Assembly: GCA_026874595.1 (NCBI GenBank)
Contig: CM049317.1
Location: 56,554,118-56,618,117, forward strand
From: Sipunculus nudus
Lineage: Eukaryota > Annelida > Sipuncula > Golfingiida > Sipunculidae
Length of the DNA: 64,000 nucleotides
Reading direction: 5' to 3'
The notes beneath the pieces were generated by a model. It worked only from the letters and a program-made list of their open reading frames with translations. It did no database searches and was not told the origin of the DNA. The translations under genes and the position numbers were made by a program. How positions within the stretch are numbered: position 1 is the first letter of the stretch; every line of letters starts with the position of its first letter. Below are positions 12,437-24,112 of the stretch, in pieces.

Positions 12437-12613
12437 TAGTATTCCGACTTTGTCTAGGGATACTATTATACAACATGTTTTTTTTTAAATACCAGAGTTA
12501 GAATAACTCGGCGGCGGCGGCGGGGGGCCGTCGTGAAACAATAGTATCCCGATTTTGTCTGGGGATACTATTATACAACATGTTTATTGAAAAATACCAG
12601 AGTTAGAACAACT
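12437..12613. repeat. Tandem duplication (105-bp period) with CGG spacer
   Basis: 12437-12508 and 12542-12613 are near-identical, sharing GGATACTATTATACAACATG and ATACCAGAGTTAGAA. They are separated by a (CGG)n/G-rich spacer (12509-12528). Confidence 0.85.
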
Positions 12614-12619
12614 ATAAAA

Positions 12620-14690
12620 AAAGAACTGACTCGACCACAATATATGGCTGGAAAAGTCGAGGAAACTATTTAAAGTCATGATGTGTATACGCATTGGGAT
12701 TACGTGCAGATTAACATCTAGAACATTACAGAGGAAGAATATTGGCACAAGACGGGGTTATATTAATATGTCTCATACAGAAACATAGAAGCACAGAGGT
12801 TATGGATAAAACAAGGAAGTATCATTTCATAAACAGTAATATGGAGAAACTAGACGGAAAAGAGCATACAAACTAGAAATATGATTTTTAGAAATTCAGG
12901 CCTATTACGTGTTGGCGGTTCTTATTGCCGGGTTCTCTGCTACCCATGTTAGCATTCACTTTTTGACCCTATATTCCCAGGTTTATTGGTGCATAAGTTT
13001 CCAAACAGGTGTTTGCATTTACTTATCCGTCCCATATTCCTATGTTCAATCATTCATATATGTAACTGCGAATTCCTGTATATTCTTAGGAGAGCTTTCC
13101 GGATCCGGATCATGAGCCGGACCCAAATAGAGATCTAATCGATTTTACATCGGAACATTCCCGAGGTGCCCTGAAAATTACACGGGATTCCGTTCATTAC
13201 TGCGTGAGTTATGTTGTGAAGAAACACACATACAAACACACACGTATACGAACGGGAATGAACGCATACCTTTTTGGCGGAGGCAATGAAGGGACATACG
13301 GGAACGAACGGTTTGAGTATTGAGATTCCCATTAAAGAAAACATCGATCAGATCAGAAGCCGAGAAAAACAGAGAGGCACATGGATATATATAATGGTGA
13401 AAGAAGTGAAAGCAGTCCACAGGGGGGAAAAACACGGATCAAGTTCAGAAGTATTAATCAGGGAGACACATGGGGCTGTATGATCAGTCTGGATATGAGA
13501 CAAATCTCTGGACAACCATGGATCACACGCACATGCGAATGTCAAAGACTCACGGCAAAGTCTGGACAATGGGGATTTCAGGGTGATCGTGAAGCTGCGG
13601 TCAGGACATACGCATTTGCGGTGCAGTCAAAGATGCGGGAAAGTAACCCATGTGAGGAGCAAAAATCCTGAATATTTCAGAAGATGTTGGCAACAGAGAG
13701 CGCATGCATATAGATGGACGGTGGATGGATACAAGAAAACAGGAAAACAAAGTTTATTCCAGAAGCAGAGGAAGAAATGGAGGTGTATGGAGAATATTGT
13801 GAGAGAAATAGAGAATAATTCAGTGAGATAAATATAGATAAGATCAGAATCATATAGATAAAATAAGAATGAAATGAAAAAAAAAACAGTTGAGGATTAC
13901 AAGGAAACGATCGGAAAAAGAAAAAGAAATATTAATGTCCAGGAAAGCCATAGAAAATTTTGCAGACCTTAAATGATACTTAAAAGGTCCATAGAGAAGA
14001 TCTGTGTATAGGACGACAGTTTGGACATGTTAAAAAGTACATCACATCGGTGTCCAAGAAGAGCAGAGGACACAGAAGAGACAGAAACTCAAGAAAATAA
14101 TAAATTTTGGTCATTTGAAACAAAATTAGAATTGTAGGAGCAAAATAAAGAAACTCGGGAATAATGTATTATATTACTGTGATATGTCATGATTAAATAT
14201 ATGTGTATTTGAAAATGTAGGTTTATGAGAGTCGTGCATGAGGGCAAAGTAATCCCACTGCTTTCACCAAAACGCCCAGTACAACAGGTCGTCTGTATAT
14301 ATTTCGATATGACTGAATCTTTCTCACCAAAGAAGGCGTGTAAGAAAACAAGCAAGTTCTTTCACCATGCTTTCCAGACGACGTCAATATATAGGAGATG
14401 GAGTATATATATATACCCCCGACCCCCACTGTTTAGCTAGGGGGAGAGGGTGTGGTCAATGTAACCCCCCTCCCTCCGCAATTCAGAGGAAATATTTAAT
14501 TATAAAAAAATGAAATATTTTAATAATTATAGAATAATTATAAAGTTTAGTTCCATTTTTCAGTTTACTATGAAATTTTATATATCTAAACCTGGTTTAG
14601 AATGAACCTATACTGGGAACGTAATCCTTTTTTAAACATTATCTTGCATTGTAATATGTTAAAAGCGTCACACAGACAAACATTTATATA
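12620..14690. other. Gene-free region of moderate complexity
   Basis: Several short overlapping open frames occur on both strands (13135-13831), none with a recognisable domain or splice context. A purine-rich GGAGAGA/GAGAAA-biased plus strand explains their length. No RNA gene is seen. Confidence 0.55.
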
Positions 14691-14691
14691 C

Positions 14692-14694
<3 letters not shown>

Positions 14695-14741
<47 letters not shown>
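14695..14741. repeat. (TA)n microsatellite
   Basis: About 23 TA units. Confidence 0.95.
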
Positions 14742-14744
<3 letters not shown>

Positions 14745-15234
14745 TAAACAAATGTGTCCACACTGTGATTTTCCTCCCACGCCTGCAAGTCATCAACCCA
14801 CTCTTGAAGATAAATTGACGCCATTGATCTTTACAAAATTAACGTTTCACGGGAGTTGTCAGCCATGAGACACGTACAAGCAGGCAAAGCATAAGAAAAC
14901 GAGCATGCAGGAACATCTACCAATAATGATCTATATTGATATGTAGTCCGAACCTACATACCTCCGCTAGAATCCGGTGTTCTTGCAGGTGTACACAGAG
15001 CATATAGTACACCAACCTAGTTCGAAGTTGAGCTCTAGATCAAAACCACCGCTAAATATCTATAAATGGCTGTGGCTCCAGTCCCGGATAAAGAAGTAGC
15101 CGTACGTCACAGTTTTTTGTATTTTTTTTTGTGGAGTTTACCTCTTTCATTCTTTTGAATCTAAGAACTACTGAAAAGCGGAGTATTCCTAGACAGAGGA
15201 GCAGAATTACATCAGATGTATGAAAATATAAGCC
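14742..15234. other. Gene-free stretch
   Basis: No gene or repeat recognised. Confidence 0.6.
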
Positions 15235-15690
15235 TTGTCAGTATGTAAATCAATAGGCCGGTCCTGTGACCTTGTGATGACGAAAACCCAAGGGATTGTT
15301 CCTCTACTGGTAGATGAGCCATATATATGTGGAAAATGGAAGGTTTTCGATGAAACTGTGCTTGAAATGTCTCCACAAGCTTCTGTCACCATTTGTCACA
15401 ATTGTCACCTTGAGCCTTATGTCTATTGGCAGTTGAGCAATATGAGACAGATGGAAGGCTTGGAATGACCCTGACCTTTGACCGTGTGATGCCAAAATCA
15501 GTAGTTTACTTTTCCTGTTGGCAAGTAAACCATTTGCGACGGATGGAAAGCTTAGGATTTAACGTTTGGCGTAAAATGGAATCTTTTTAAAGAAGTGGGC
15601 CCTGTGCCCTTGACCTTTGACCTTGTGCCCCAAAAATCTATAGGGTTCTTCCCCTTTTGACAGAGAAACGATATATGGGAGATGGCCCCC
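15235..15690 (-). repeat. Diverged copy of the half-site repeat
   Basis: TGACCCTGACCTTTGACC (15468-15484) and TTGACCTTTGACCTTGTG (15609-15626), with CCTCTACTGGTAGATGAGCC-like context, relate this to the 11.0-12.0 kb array. Confidence 0.55.
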
Positions 15691-15904
15691 GCTTATCCGT
15701 GTGAAGCCATACCAACGTATCTTGAACAGAAAAAGTCTCCCGGTTTAGCTTAAGTCATAAACGAACATCTTATCTTTAGAACCTTTGATCTAAATCCTTT
15801 TGTTTCTAGTTTATATTTATTCAAATGTTCATTTAAGGTAGAAGATCTACCATCGAAAAAGGAAACAAAGGCTTACTGTTACAAAAAGTTAGCAAAAGAG
15901 TTGT

Positions 15905-16178
15905 AGGATTTATGTCCCCTTCCTAATAACTGACACAGAAGACTTACAAATTGACTTCCCGGTGGTAACACCCATAGGACGCTTTTGAGGTGATAGGGCC
16001 CGCCATACGCAGATGGCACTTAATCTAGTGCCCATTTGTATTGCTGGGTAGACATAAGCACACTTGTGGCTGAGACCTTGCTTAAGGGTCTTAGCAAAGA
16101 AGGGAGGGGCTACGGGATTCGAACCCATGACCACTTGATCACAAGTCCGGCATCTATGCCATTACACCACCACGCTCC
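15905..16178 (-). mobile_element. tRNA-derived SINE
   Basis: The minus strand begins with a 76-base tRNA-like head (16178-16103): GGAGCGTGGTGGTGTAATGG (A-box region), and a T arm ATGGGTTCGAATCCCGT with a perfect B box GGTTCGAATCC. The acceptor pairs at only about five of seven positions and the anticodon stem is poor, so this is not a functional tRNA. A body of about 200 bases follows, containing TACCCAGCAATACAAATGGG, reminiscent of the conserved central part of metazoan SINEs. The exact family was not identified. Confidence 0.7.
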
Positions 16179-16391
16179 AAAAGTCATGGCAACAGTCATG
16201 GCAAAACGCAAATGAATCCAGACAAGCATTGCGATATCACATTATGTTGTTCTATATATAAATTATATGATCAGGTTTTACTAGACATGATTGTGATATA
16301 ACCTTCTTTACACGATATTACATTTTATGACCCATGCCTCTCTACTGATACATAAATGTTTATCAGCAATACCACACTGCACGAAAGCACA

Positions 16392-16676
16392 CTTTATCAT
16401 GTTAACAATGGTAATATTCTTTATCATGTTAATGGTATGTTACTTATTATGTTAACAATGGTAGTATTCTTTATCATGTTAACAATGGTAGTATACTTTA
16501 TCATGTTAACAATGGTAGTATTCTTTATCATGTTAACAATGGTAGTATACTTTATCATGTTACGATGGTAGTATTCTTTATCATGTTAACAGTGGTAGTA
16601 TTCTTTATCATGTTAACAATGGTAGTATACTTTATCATGTTAACAATGGTAGTATTCTTTATCATGTTAACAATGG
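16392..16676 (+). repeat. 27-bp minisatellite, about 11 units
   Basis: The unit is CTTTATCATGTTAACAATGG plus TAGTATT. The last base alternates between T and A in successive units in the middle of the array, suggesting a 54-bp higher-order period. Units two and seven are shortened or changed. Because 27 is divisible by three, an artefactual frame translates as repeated LTMVVFFI. Confidence 0.95.
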
Positions 16677-16982
16677 CTTCATTTTTTTGTACCTGCTTTC
16701 TAGATAGTGACAAAGCATTCGACATAGTTTGGTGATGGTCTGTTTTTTTTTAAGTTGTTTAGAACCGGTATCAATGGGAAACTGTCGCGAATCCTAAAAA
16801 AATCGTATATACAAAGACTTAGAGCTCTATTCTAGTATTTAAAGGCATCAAATATGCTATATGTTTGTATTCCCCCTTTTTGTACTTAAAATAGATATTA
16901 GTTTAGTAAGTTTCTAAAAAATTACGTAACCACAGTACGAAAGTGGGAAATATTAACGAGGGAGTTTCAGCTATGGCTGATG

Positions 16983-16983
<1 letters not shown>

Positions 16984-17044
<61 letters not shown>
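16984..17044. repeat. (TA)n microsatellite
   Basis: About 30 TA units followed by a T6G9 run. Confidence 0.97.
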
Positions 17045-17047
<3 letters not shown>

Positions 17048-17488
17048 TTGGGGGGGGGCTTTAATTTAGAAGAGGGAATATGCTCATCTCGGTTTCATTC
17101 TTCGGTATTGTTTGTACCACGTATGTTATACGGAGCAGAACTATCCGGAATAACTTGAAACGTGAAATTTCATGCAGTAAGAGAGAAACCATCGATTTTG
17201 TATAAAATTGTCCGTAACCTGCATGGGTTCACAGCGATTTAGCTCTTGCACTTTCAGCCATGCCCCGATTCCCTGCTTTCATTGATAATGCTAAATTTTT
17301 GCAGTTGCACAGATTGATCAATCTTCAAGATAACCAAATCATTTTTATATACACAAAGACTTATCTGATGTTTTTACACCAAATAGGACTTTCACAGTTT
17401 GTGAAAGATATCTCAAAGATTCTCGCCTCATACGACTTAAAAACACATCCAACCAGTTTCGATCTTGATCGGCAACATTAGAACACAT

Positions 17489-17660
17489 GGGCGGATCAAG
17501 GAGGGTCCAACCTAGGAGGACTAATGAAACACCTAAAAAAAGGTCCCAAGGTCTGGAAAAGGGGTGCGGGGTCCAGGCCGCAAAATTGTGTCTGAAACCC
17601 TTAAAAAAAGGTTGCTTCGGATGAAAAAGGAGTCCGGGGTCCGGCTCCCTCACCCCCTTT
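17489..17660. mobile_element. Fragment of hAT-like MITE
   Basis: GGGCGGATCAAGGAGGGTCC resembles the left end of the element at 20082-20306. No matching right end was found, so the copy is partial or the similarity is superficial. Confidence 0.3.
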
Positions 17661-17706
17661 TTATAATACTGATTTTGTGTTATATATATTGTATACATAA
17701 TATTAG

Positions 17707-17710
<4 letters not shown>

Positions 17711-17747
<37 letters not shown>

Positions 17748-17799
17748 TATGCATGCACTATATGTAATAGACCGATGGGTCGGGTCAACGGATAGAATA

Positions 17800-17851
<52 letters not shown>
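17711..17851. repeat. Two (TA)n arrays
   Basis: 17711-17740 and 17802-17851, separated by about 60 bases of unique sequence. Confidence 0.95.
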
Positions 17852-17855
<4 letters not shown>

Positions 17856-18038
17856 TTATCTATATATATGTATCGTTCAAACATTTTAATTTATATAATT
17901 TAATTTAAATTTGTAATGTGTACTTCTTTAATACAGACATCGGATAAATTATTCTTATTTTCTTTTTTAGTCCACGTTTATATAACAGGAATATGTATGT
18001 CATGTGATATTGGTTCATTTATGTTACAGATTCAAAGA

Positions 18039-18040
<2 letters not shown>

Positions 18041-18086
<46 letters not shown>
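18041..18086. repeat. (TA)n microsatellite
   Basis: About 23 units. Confidence 0.95.
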
Positions 18087-18089
<3 letters not shown>

Positions 18090-18234
18090 TTATCGGTTTG
18101 GGGGAGAATATTCTTTGCTCATTTCAGATTCTGGAATGGGGTTGTGGGCGTAGATTTAGGTCTTTCAGTAAGAGTTTACACCTGGTGTGAAGAGGCCATG
18201 CTCTCGCCCGGTATGTACAGCTTAATAGGCTAAG

Positions 18235-18310
18235 CTCAGTGTACATGCTTGATAAATGAGGTACCCATTTGTCTTCAGAGCCTTGAGCTGGAAGAAAGGC
18301 GTACAGGAGT
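18235..18310 (-). repeat. Possible SINE body fragment
   Basis: On the minus strand ACAAATGGGTACCTCATTT resembles the AAATGGGTAC segment of SINE central domains. No promoter boxes are seen. Confidence 0.25.
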
Positions 18311-18489
18311 AAAACGAAGTGAGGATTTGTGTACCGTTAGTCCCCTAGGCAAGATGGATGAATGGATGGTCACGTGACCCTTGACTTTCGAGCACCGCGA
18401 AAGGTTGTGAGAAAGTGAGTATACATGTTCTTACATTGTGATTTTAGTCTGTAATATATGCATGCGTAACTCCAAACCCTGTCTTTAAC

Positions 18490-18655
18490 GATATGCTGAA
18501 ACCTTTGTAATAAGACTGGCCAAAAGTGGTCTTAAATCACAGGTGGTCTAATTAGACAGGTCGGTTATAAACGATGTGAATGCTTTCGGTTCACTCAAAT
18601 GTGGTCTTATCACTCAGGTGGTCTTTCAGGCAGGTTCCACTGTATGTAATTTAAT
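18490..18655 (-). mobile_element. GACCACCTGT-type MITE, copy 1
   Basis: The right end TTTCAGGCAGGTTCCACTGT is the inverted counterpart of the copies at 20741-20950 and 28649-28822. Interior motifs AGGTGGTCT and TTCGGTTCACTCAAATG are shared. No coding capacity. Confidence 0.55.
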
Positions 18656-20073
18656 AATGTGATTTACTCATGCGGTGACTGATTTAATTTAAATGCTACA
18701 TTTAAGATATGGGCGATCGATCTGCTCAATATATGTAATATATTGTTACAAAGTACACACATATACATACAGGTCTATAGGCGTACACTTGACGTCCAGC
18801 CGTTAACTATTAGTTCTGGTCTCTTCGGTCTGATTGCGTAAGGCCCCACCCAACCCAGCGTCTGCGCGATGAGGCTGATGGCTTCCCCTCGACCCCTGCT
18901 TAATACCCCATATGGATATATATAGAGAGATAGAGTGTTTTCTGTTAAAGTATATTCTTCATTTGCAACCAGGTCCTTATTTATATTTCTTAGAATAATA
19001 GAGTTTCAGGTGGGCCTCTTTGTTCTCTTTATGTGCATATATGCCAAGATACCTTACCTAATTTCATTTTCCAGTCATTAATCATTTTTCAATCGATAAA
19101 TTAAAATCCCCATGGTATAATCTAAGTTTATTTCACATTACAAGTTAATTATAATTCGTGATTACGTCACAATTAGTATTACTGATAAAGTGTTGTGTGA
19201 GCTATCTAGCATGGTATTGTTTATTGTTGAGCGTATAGTAGTCTTTGGATTATATACATTTTAAGCGTTAACAAGAAACACACTTTTACACTGACTGGAC
19301 CAGATAGCGATATCAGCACCAGCTTTGCAACCCCTGTTTCGTTAAGGTCCTCACTCGCGCCTCTAGAATGTATAAGTGTACTAGGATAGCACTGAAAAGG
19401 ATGTCAAGGCTCAGGTCTCGAGTCCAGAGTAAGTCTCGAGCAGCCTGCTGTTTCAATATATTTTTGGTGTATGTGCATGGTGCGAACCTGTACGGCTTTG
19501 ATATATTGATTGAACATCGTCTTAACGTCTGTCTGAGTTCGAGTTTGACGAGATAACCTGCAAGTCGGCAACCCCTGACAATATCACTGGCATGTATAGG
19601 GGTGTTGGCGCTAATGGGGCCTATTCATACCCATGCCGTCTATATATATATATATGAAGGAAAGATAATCCCTGAATCTCTTATGATAAAGGGCAAGAAA
19701 ATGCAAATCCCACCGTACACTGGCTGTCTGTTTTGTTTGTATCAACTTGTTTATATAACATAAATAAACAAGGATATTTGTCAGCAGGTCAGACGATTTC
19801 GTAAGAGTTTCGCAAAGAGCATTTTGCAACTTAGTGACATTTAAAATTCTGCAGATAAGCAACCAAATGCCATAGGTTACAAGGTTTTCCCGTTTGTCAA
19901 CATTACTGTGTTAACTGACAGCTTCTATATAAACATAGGCTATAAACACACCGATTCACCCGTCACGGGGACGTACGTTATTAAAACTTTTCTTGACAGG
20001 AATTATCTAGAGTTCATTCATATTTGCATGGAGTAAGTCAGAAATAAAATTGATTCAATAGAAACTGTATAGA
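18656..20073. other. Gene-free stretch
   Basis: AT-rich sequence with a short TA run at 19638-19656. GTCTCGAGTCCAGAGTAAG at 19415-19433 recalls the 4.0-4.5 kb MITE. No gene is supported. Confidence 0.6.
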
Positions 20074-20081
20074 TGAAAAGC

Positions 20082-20306
20082 AGGCGCGGATCAAGAGGGG
20101 GATTTTGGGGTCGAACCCCCCCCCCCCCCCCACCCCCCTGCTCTCAACCAACGACCTCTTTTTAGACAAATCCTATGTATGATGGGGGGTTTTGTGGGTC
20201 GAGACCCCCCCCCCCTCTCAAACAACGACCTTTTTAGACAATTTTCATGCATGACACCCGTTGACCCCTCCCTGCAAAAAAAAAAAAAAATCCTGGATCC
20301 GCGCCT
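20082..20306. mobile_element. Non-autonomous hAT-like MITE with target-site duplication
   Basis: The inverted termini are AGGCGCGGATCAAG (20082) and GGATCCGCGCCT (ending 20306). The flanking octamers TGAAAAGC (20074-20081) and AGAAAAGC (20307-20314) match at seven of eight bases, as expected for the 8-bp duplication of hAT elements. The interior consists of two diverged copies of a CAACGACCT(C)TTTTTAGACAA segment with poly-C tracts and a poly-A run. No transposase. Confidence 0.75.
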
Positions 20307-20740
20307 AGAAAAGCTAGCTTTAAGTACATGTATGAGAACAAAATAAAAATAATAATAAGATATAAAATATAAATAAAATATAAAATATAGAACATGTATA
20401 AAAAGAATGAGAGTCAATAGATAATTAAAAAACATAATTTTAATGATTTAGGAGGTTTATCATTTAAAGAAAAGATTCCTTTTTTTGCAATTTTTAATAA
20501 ACATTTCGGGGCAAAATTTACATGAAACAACTTAATATATGATCATATGAGTCAAAATGTTCATTTTCTGACTTTGTCATGTTTCCTTATTTTCTTGAAG
20601 TTTTTTCTTTGTAAAGTAAAATGAAACTTTCCACGAGCAGAGTCAAACACCTTTTAATATTGAGTGTGAACTTATATCCTTTAACGTAATCAGGAACAAG
20701 CGAAATGCGGTAAATGTTCAGGAAATGAGCTAAGTTAAAA

Positions 20741-20950
20741 TACAGTATATAGAACCTATATATCTGAAAGAACACCTGTCTATAATAAGACCATTTGTCT
20801 GTTAAGACCTCGACCGTTGTGTGAACAGGATACATTCACACACTGCTTATAAGTCTTATTTAAGGGTATATACTTTATTAAGTAAATTAAGACCACTATT
20901 GGCTAGTCCCACGGGTAGTCACATTATATATACACACGTTTCACTGTACT
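20741..20950 (+). mobile_element. GACCACCTGT-type MITE, copy 2
   Basis: Begins ACAGTATATAGAACCT and ends ACGTTTCACTGTA. Interior AACACCTGTCTATAATAAGACC parallels copy 3. Confidence 0.55.
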
Positions 20951-21479
20951 AGACTTTCGGAATTCGATAGGTGGTTTCTTAATTCGAGTATGGGACATAA
21001 TTATATATAGAAATATTAGTATATGTACCAAAATAACTTTTTGCTAAATAAAGATGGAATGAATGGGAAATGGGCACTTGAGAAAAACTATTTTTTTTTA
21101 TCGTTTATCATGCAATAAACGAACAACATGAGAAATGTATAAAGATTGCGATTGTATAATCAATTCTTGCCCAACCTATCTTTGTGTGGTAGTCGGATCA
21201 CTTATCAAATAATAACAAATAGTTCATATTTCTTATTATTTATGGTAACCACCTCTATATTTTAGGCTGCTTTGTGTAATTCTTAATCTGAGTATATATG
21301 TACATCTACAGAGTTCCATTTCAGTCTAGGACTACCTGACAGGGATTCGCTTCCTATATCATGTTATTTGCATCCTGGTGTCATCCATGTCCGGTGTCTA
21401 CCACACCTGCGGGTCCTTGGTATGTAATATGTGCCCTTGCTTGGTCATAGCATCGACGACCCCCCCCCCCCCCTTCCCA
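20951..21479. other. Gene-free AT-rich stretch
   Basis: No gene or repeat recognised. Confidence 0.6.
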
Positions 21480-21625
21480 CTCATTTGTTTATGAGTCATA
21501 CACGGTTGCGGGGCACAGCCTTCCCATTAAGCCTGTACAACGCTCAACCTGGGCGGGACCGACCGTGAAAAATATTATCCCAACTGGAACTTACGACCTT
21601 CCGGGTTTGATTCTTTTGCGCTATC
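21480..21625 (-). mobile_element. Possible degenerate SINE
   Basis: The minus strand has GGTCGTAAGTTCCAGTTGGG, a decayed B-box-like region, followed by AATATTTTTCACGGTCGGTC. A C13 run lies just upstream at 21460-21473. Assignment is weak. Confidence 0.25.
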
Positions 21626-22730
21626 CCGTAAACACAGAACCATAATTCCTTGATACCGTCTTTGTTATTAAGGCTGAAATGGGTACTAGATTTGGAACAT
21701 GGACACTCCATCGGTATATGACTCGACGTGGACTCTAGTATTCGGTTATCACAATGATAATTTTAAAAGGAATATTAATTATTTAATATAAAAAATGGAA
21801 AAATCAGCGACTTTTCACTATGGATCTTATTCCCATTTGCTCATCGCAAACAACAAGTCGTATGATGTTTTACATTTAATCTGCATGTGAGGCGGTGCTC
21901 TATATGACACGTCAAAGTGCATGCAAAGGTCCCCTTATATTAATGATGGTTTCTTGAAATTATATTTACAAGCATAATCGTTAATTACGTGAATAACTTC
22001 TTAAATCTCTTTAGGTGCAGGTCCAAACGAGTCCTCAAAATCCGAAACCAGGACTCAAGTATTTGGTTCGAATTACTTGGACCCGAATACTGGAATACTC
22101 CTTTCAGTCGAAGAATCCACGAATACCCAATCATCCACAACATAATGTTGGACAATGCCGTATATCATACTATTAAAGTAATTAGATACAAGTCTCACTT
22201 CAATGAAAGAGAGAGCATTTGATGTCTGTTGAAGCTGGCAGAATGTAGTCAAAGACTCAGATAAAATAAGAAGAAACCAGCCTACTATCTATGCTTTCAT
22301 GTTTTGAGAGAGACCAGTCTATTTTCAATTGGCTTTTGCTAGTTAATCAGTTAAACGTTTGATAGATTAGCAGGAAGATTGTCGGGAGAGATGGTGACTG
22401 ATAGATTGGTCCGCTCACTGACACAATAGTTAACTGATTAACTAATTATCCCAAGATTTAATTATTTATTAATCTTGTTCACTGGTGCATCAGTCCATAC
22501 ATCCATCTATTCACACCCCTTGGCTTCATTTCTTTCGTCCGTCTGTTCGTCTTCTCTCACACGCCCCTACGTGCTCATATGCCCCGCGCTTTTACGTACA
22601 TTTACATACATTTGCATAAATTTTTACATACATTTGCATGCAATTTAGGCCTAGTTATTAATCCGTGTCCATTCTTTCATCTGTCCACAGACCTTTCTAT
22701 GAGCATGCGCACTGCACGTTTACTGTGATA
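21626..22730. other. Gene-free stretch
   Basis: The short frame at 21989-22222 has no recognisable domain. GAGTCCTCAAAATCCGAAAC and GGACTCAAGT recall the 4.0-4.5 kb MITE. No gene is supported. Confidence 0.55.
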
Positions 22731-22734
22731 AGTT

Positions 22735-22893
22735 TCATAGCATGATACAAGTGAGTTTCTGTGATTCGTGTGAGGGGTATAAACTGGCCTATAGAGGGGT
22801 ATAAAACAGCCTAGGCCAGAATATACCGCGGGGTATATTCTAGCCTAGGCTATAATATACCAAGGTATAAACTGGGCAGGGGGTAAAATCTGG
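22735..22893 (+). mobile_element. Right-end fragment of the GGGGTATA foldback element family
   Basis: CTGTGATTCGTGTGAGGGGT followed by tandem and inverted GGGGTATAAACTGG motifs matches the right end of the element at 37484-38368. The left part is missing. Confidence 0.6.
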
Positions 22894-22965
22894 GCTTTTA
22901 CATCGGGTCACCAGCGTTGAGAGCCGAATGTTTTACCACTCGACTGTCCAGGCCCGATTCTTCCG
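22894..22965 (-). mobile_element. Truncated tRNA-derived SINE head
   Basis: The minus strand reads GCCTGGACAGTCGAGTGGTA, AAACATTCGGCTCTC and GCTGGTGACCCG, close to the head of the SINE at 43010-43140. It abuts the foldback fragment. Confidence 0.5.
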
Positions 22966-22968
22966 CAC

Positions 22969-23012
22969 ACACACACACGCACACACACATACACACACTC
23001 ACACACACACAC
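22969..23012. repeat. (AC)n microsatellite
   Basis: Interrupted CA/CG repeats. Confidence 0.9.
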
Positions 23013-23249
23013 GCGTAGTGAAATTAACACACATGTGCACATGTTCTCCGTGCCTTAAAATGGAAATGATTAAAAAATACAATACTGTTAATTACTGATT
23101 TTACAACAAATGCATGGTTTCTCGATTTAATTATTGTTTCAACATGAAAATACATTGAATTCATAGAATGATGATGTTAAAAATATACCATATTATATAT
23201 GTGTATATGATTAAACTTTGTAATCATTTGGGTGAAATATCAACATAAC

Positions 23250-23270
23250 CCCCCCCCCCCTCTCTCTCTT

Positions 23271-23318
<48 letters not shown>

Positions 23319-23339
23319 CACACACAAACACACATACAT

Positions 23340-23375
<36 letters not shown>
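23250..23375. repeat. Compound C/(TC)n/(AC)n/(TA)n microsatellite
   Basis: C10, about 20 TC units, ACACA-type repeats and about 14 TA units occur in succession. Confidence 0.95.
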
Positions 23376-23377
<2 letters not shown>

Positions 23378-24009
23378 CAGGTAGTTTAACAGACCCTGTT
23401 GTCATGGAAATCCTGGGTCATGGATGCGACTCCGGTTTCGCGCATACATACGGTGACTGGTAACTGACAGTTGTACGCTTGTAATTCCTTTGATATCTAA
23501 ATCACGTTTTCGGACTGGTAAGCGTCTTTTCTTGGAACAGCCCGGTCGTAACGGACGTACGTCCAGTTCAAAGGTAAATCCAGAACCGCTCGTTGATTAC
23601 TTTCGTACAGTTAGTTAAATTTCACTTTCATCTGACACTTCTGCTTGACCCGTTGTAGGCTCGGCCTGTTAATCACGGACAAACAAAATCACTTAGTACT
23701 GATATATATATAGCGTATTATATTTTGTCGATGAAGGCATCTCGATCTTCACAAAAGAAAATTAATAAGTGTTAGCCTAATTTTTTTATCAGATTCGTTA
23801 TATCAAATATATTAAGTTGTTAATTGTTATTTAATGCAGGGGAAAACATATATACGTATACAGATAAACAAACACTGGTATATACATCACTAAAGGCCAA
23901 CCAGTCTGGTAAATTCCATTTATAGTGGGCGGATTATTTATGTTCATACACACACACACACATCTATATATTATAAATATAAACATATATAACGAACATT
24001 GAAAATAAA
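23376..24009. other. Gene-free stretch
   Basis: No gene recognised. Confidence 0.6.

Positions 24010-24112
<103 letters not shown>

Noticed and set aside
13135-13831. Overlapping short frames on both strands suggesting a gene
   Set aside because: No domain, no consistent splice sites, and the purine-rich strand bias explains the open frames.
16103-16178. Functional tRNA gene
   Set aside because: The A and B boxes are good but the acceptor and anticodon stems do not pair well, and a SINE body follows directly.
17345-17884. 179-residue minus frame
   Set aside because: Translation of two TA arrays and a MITE fragment; no splice context or domain.
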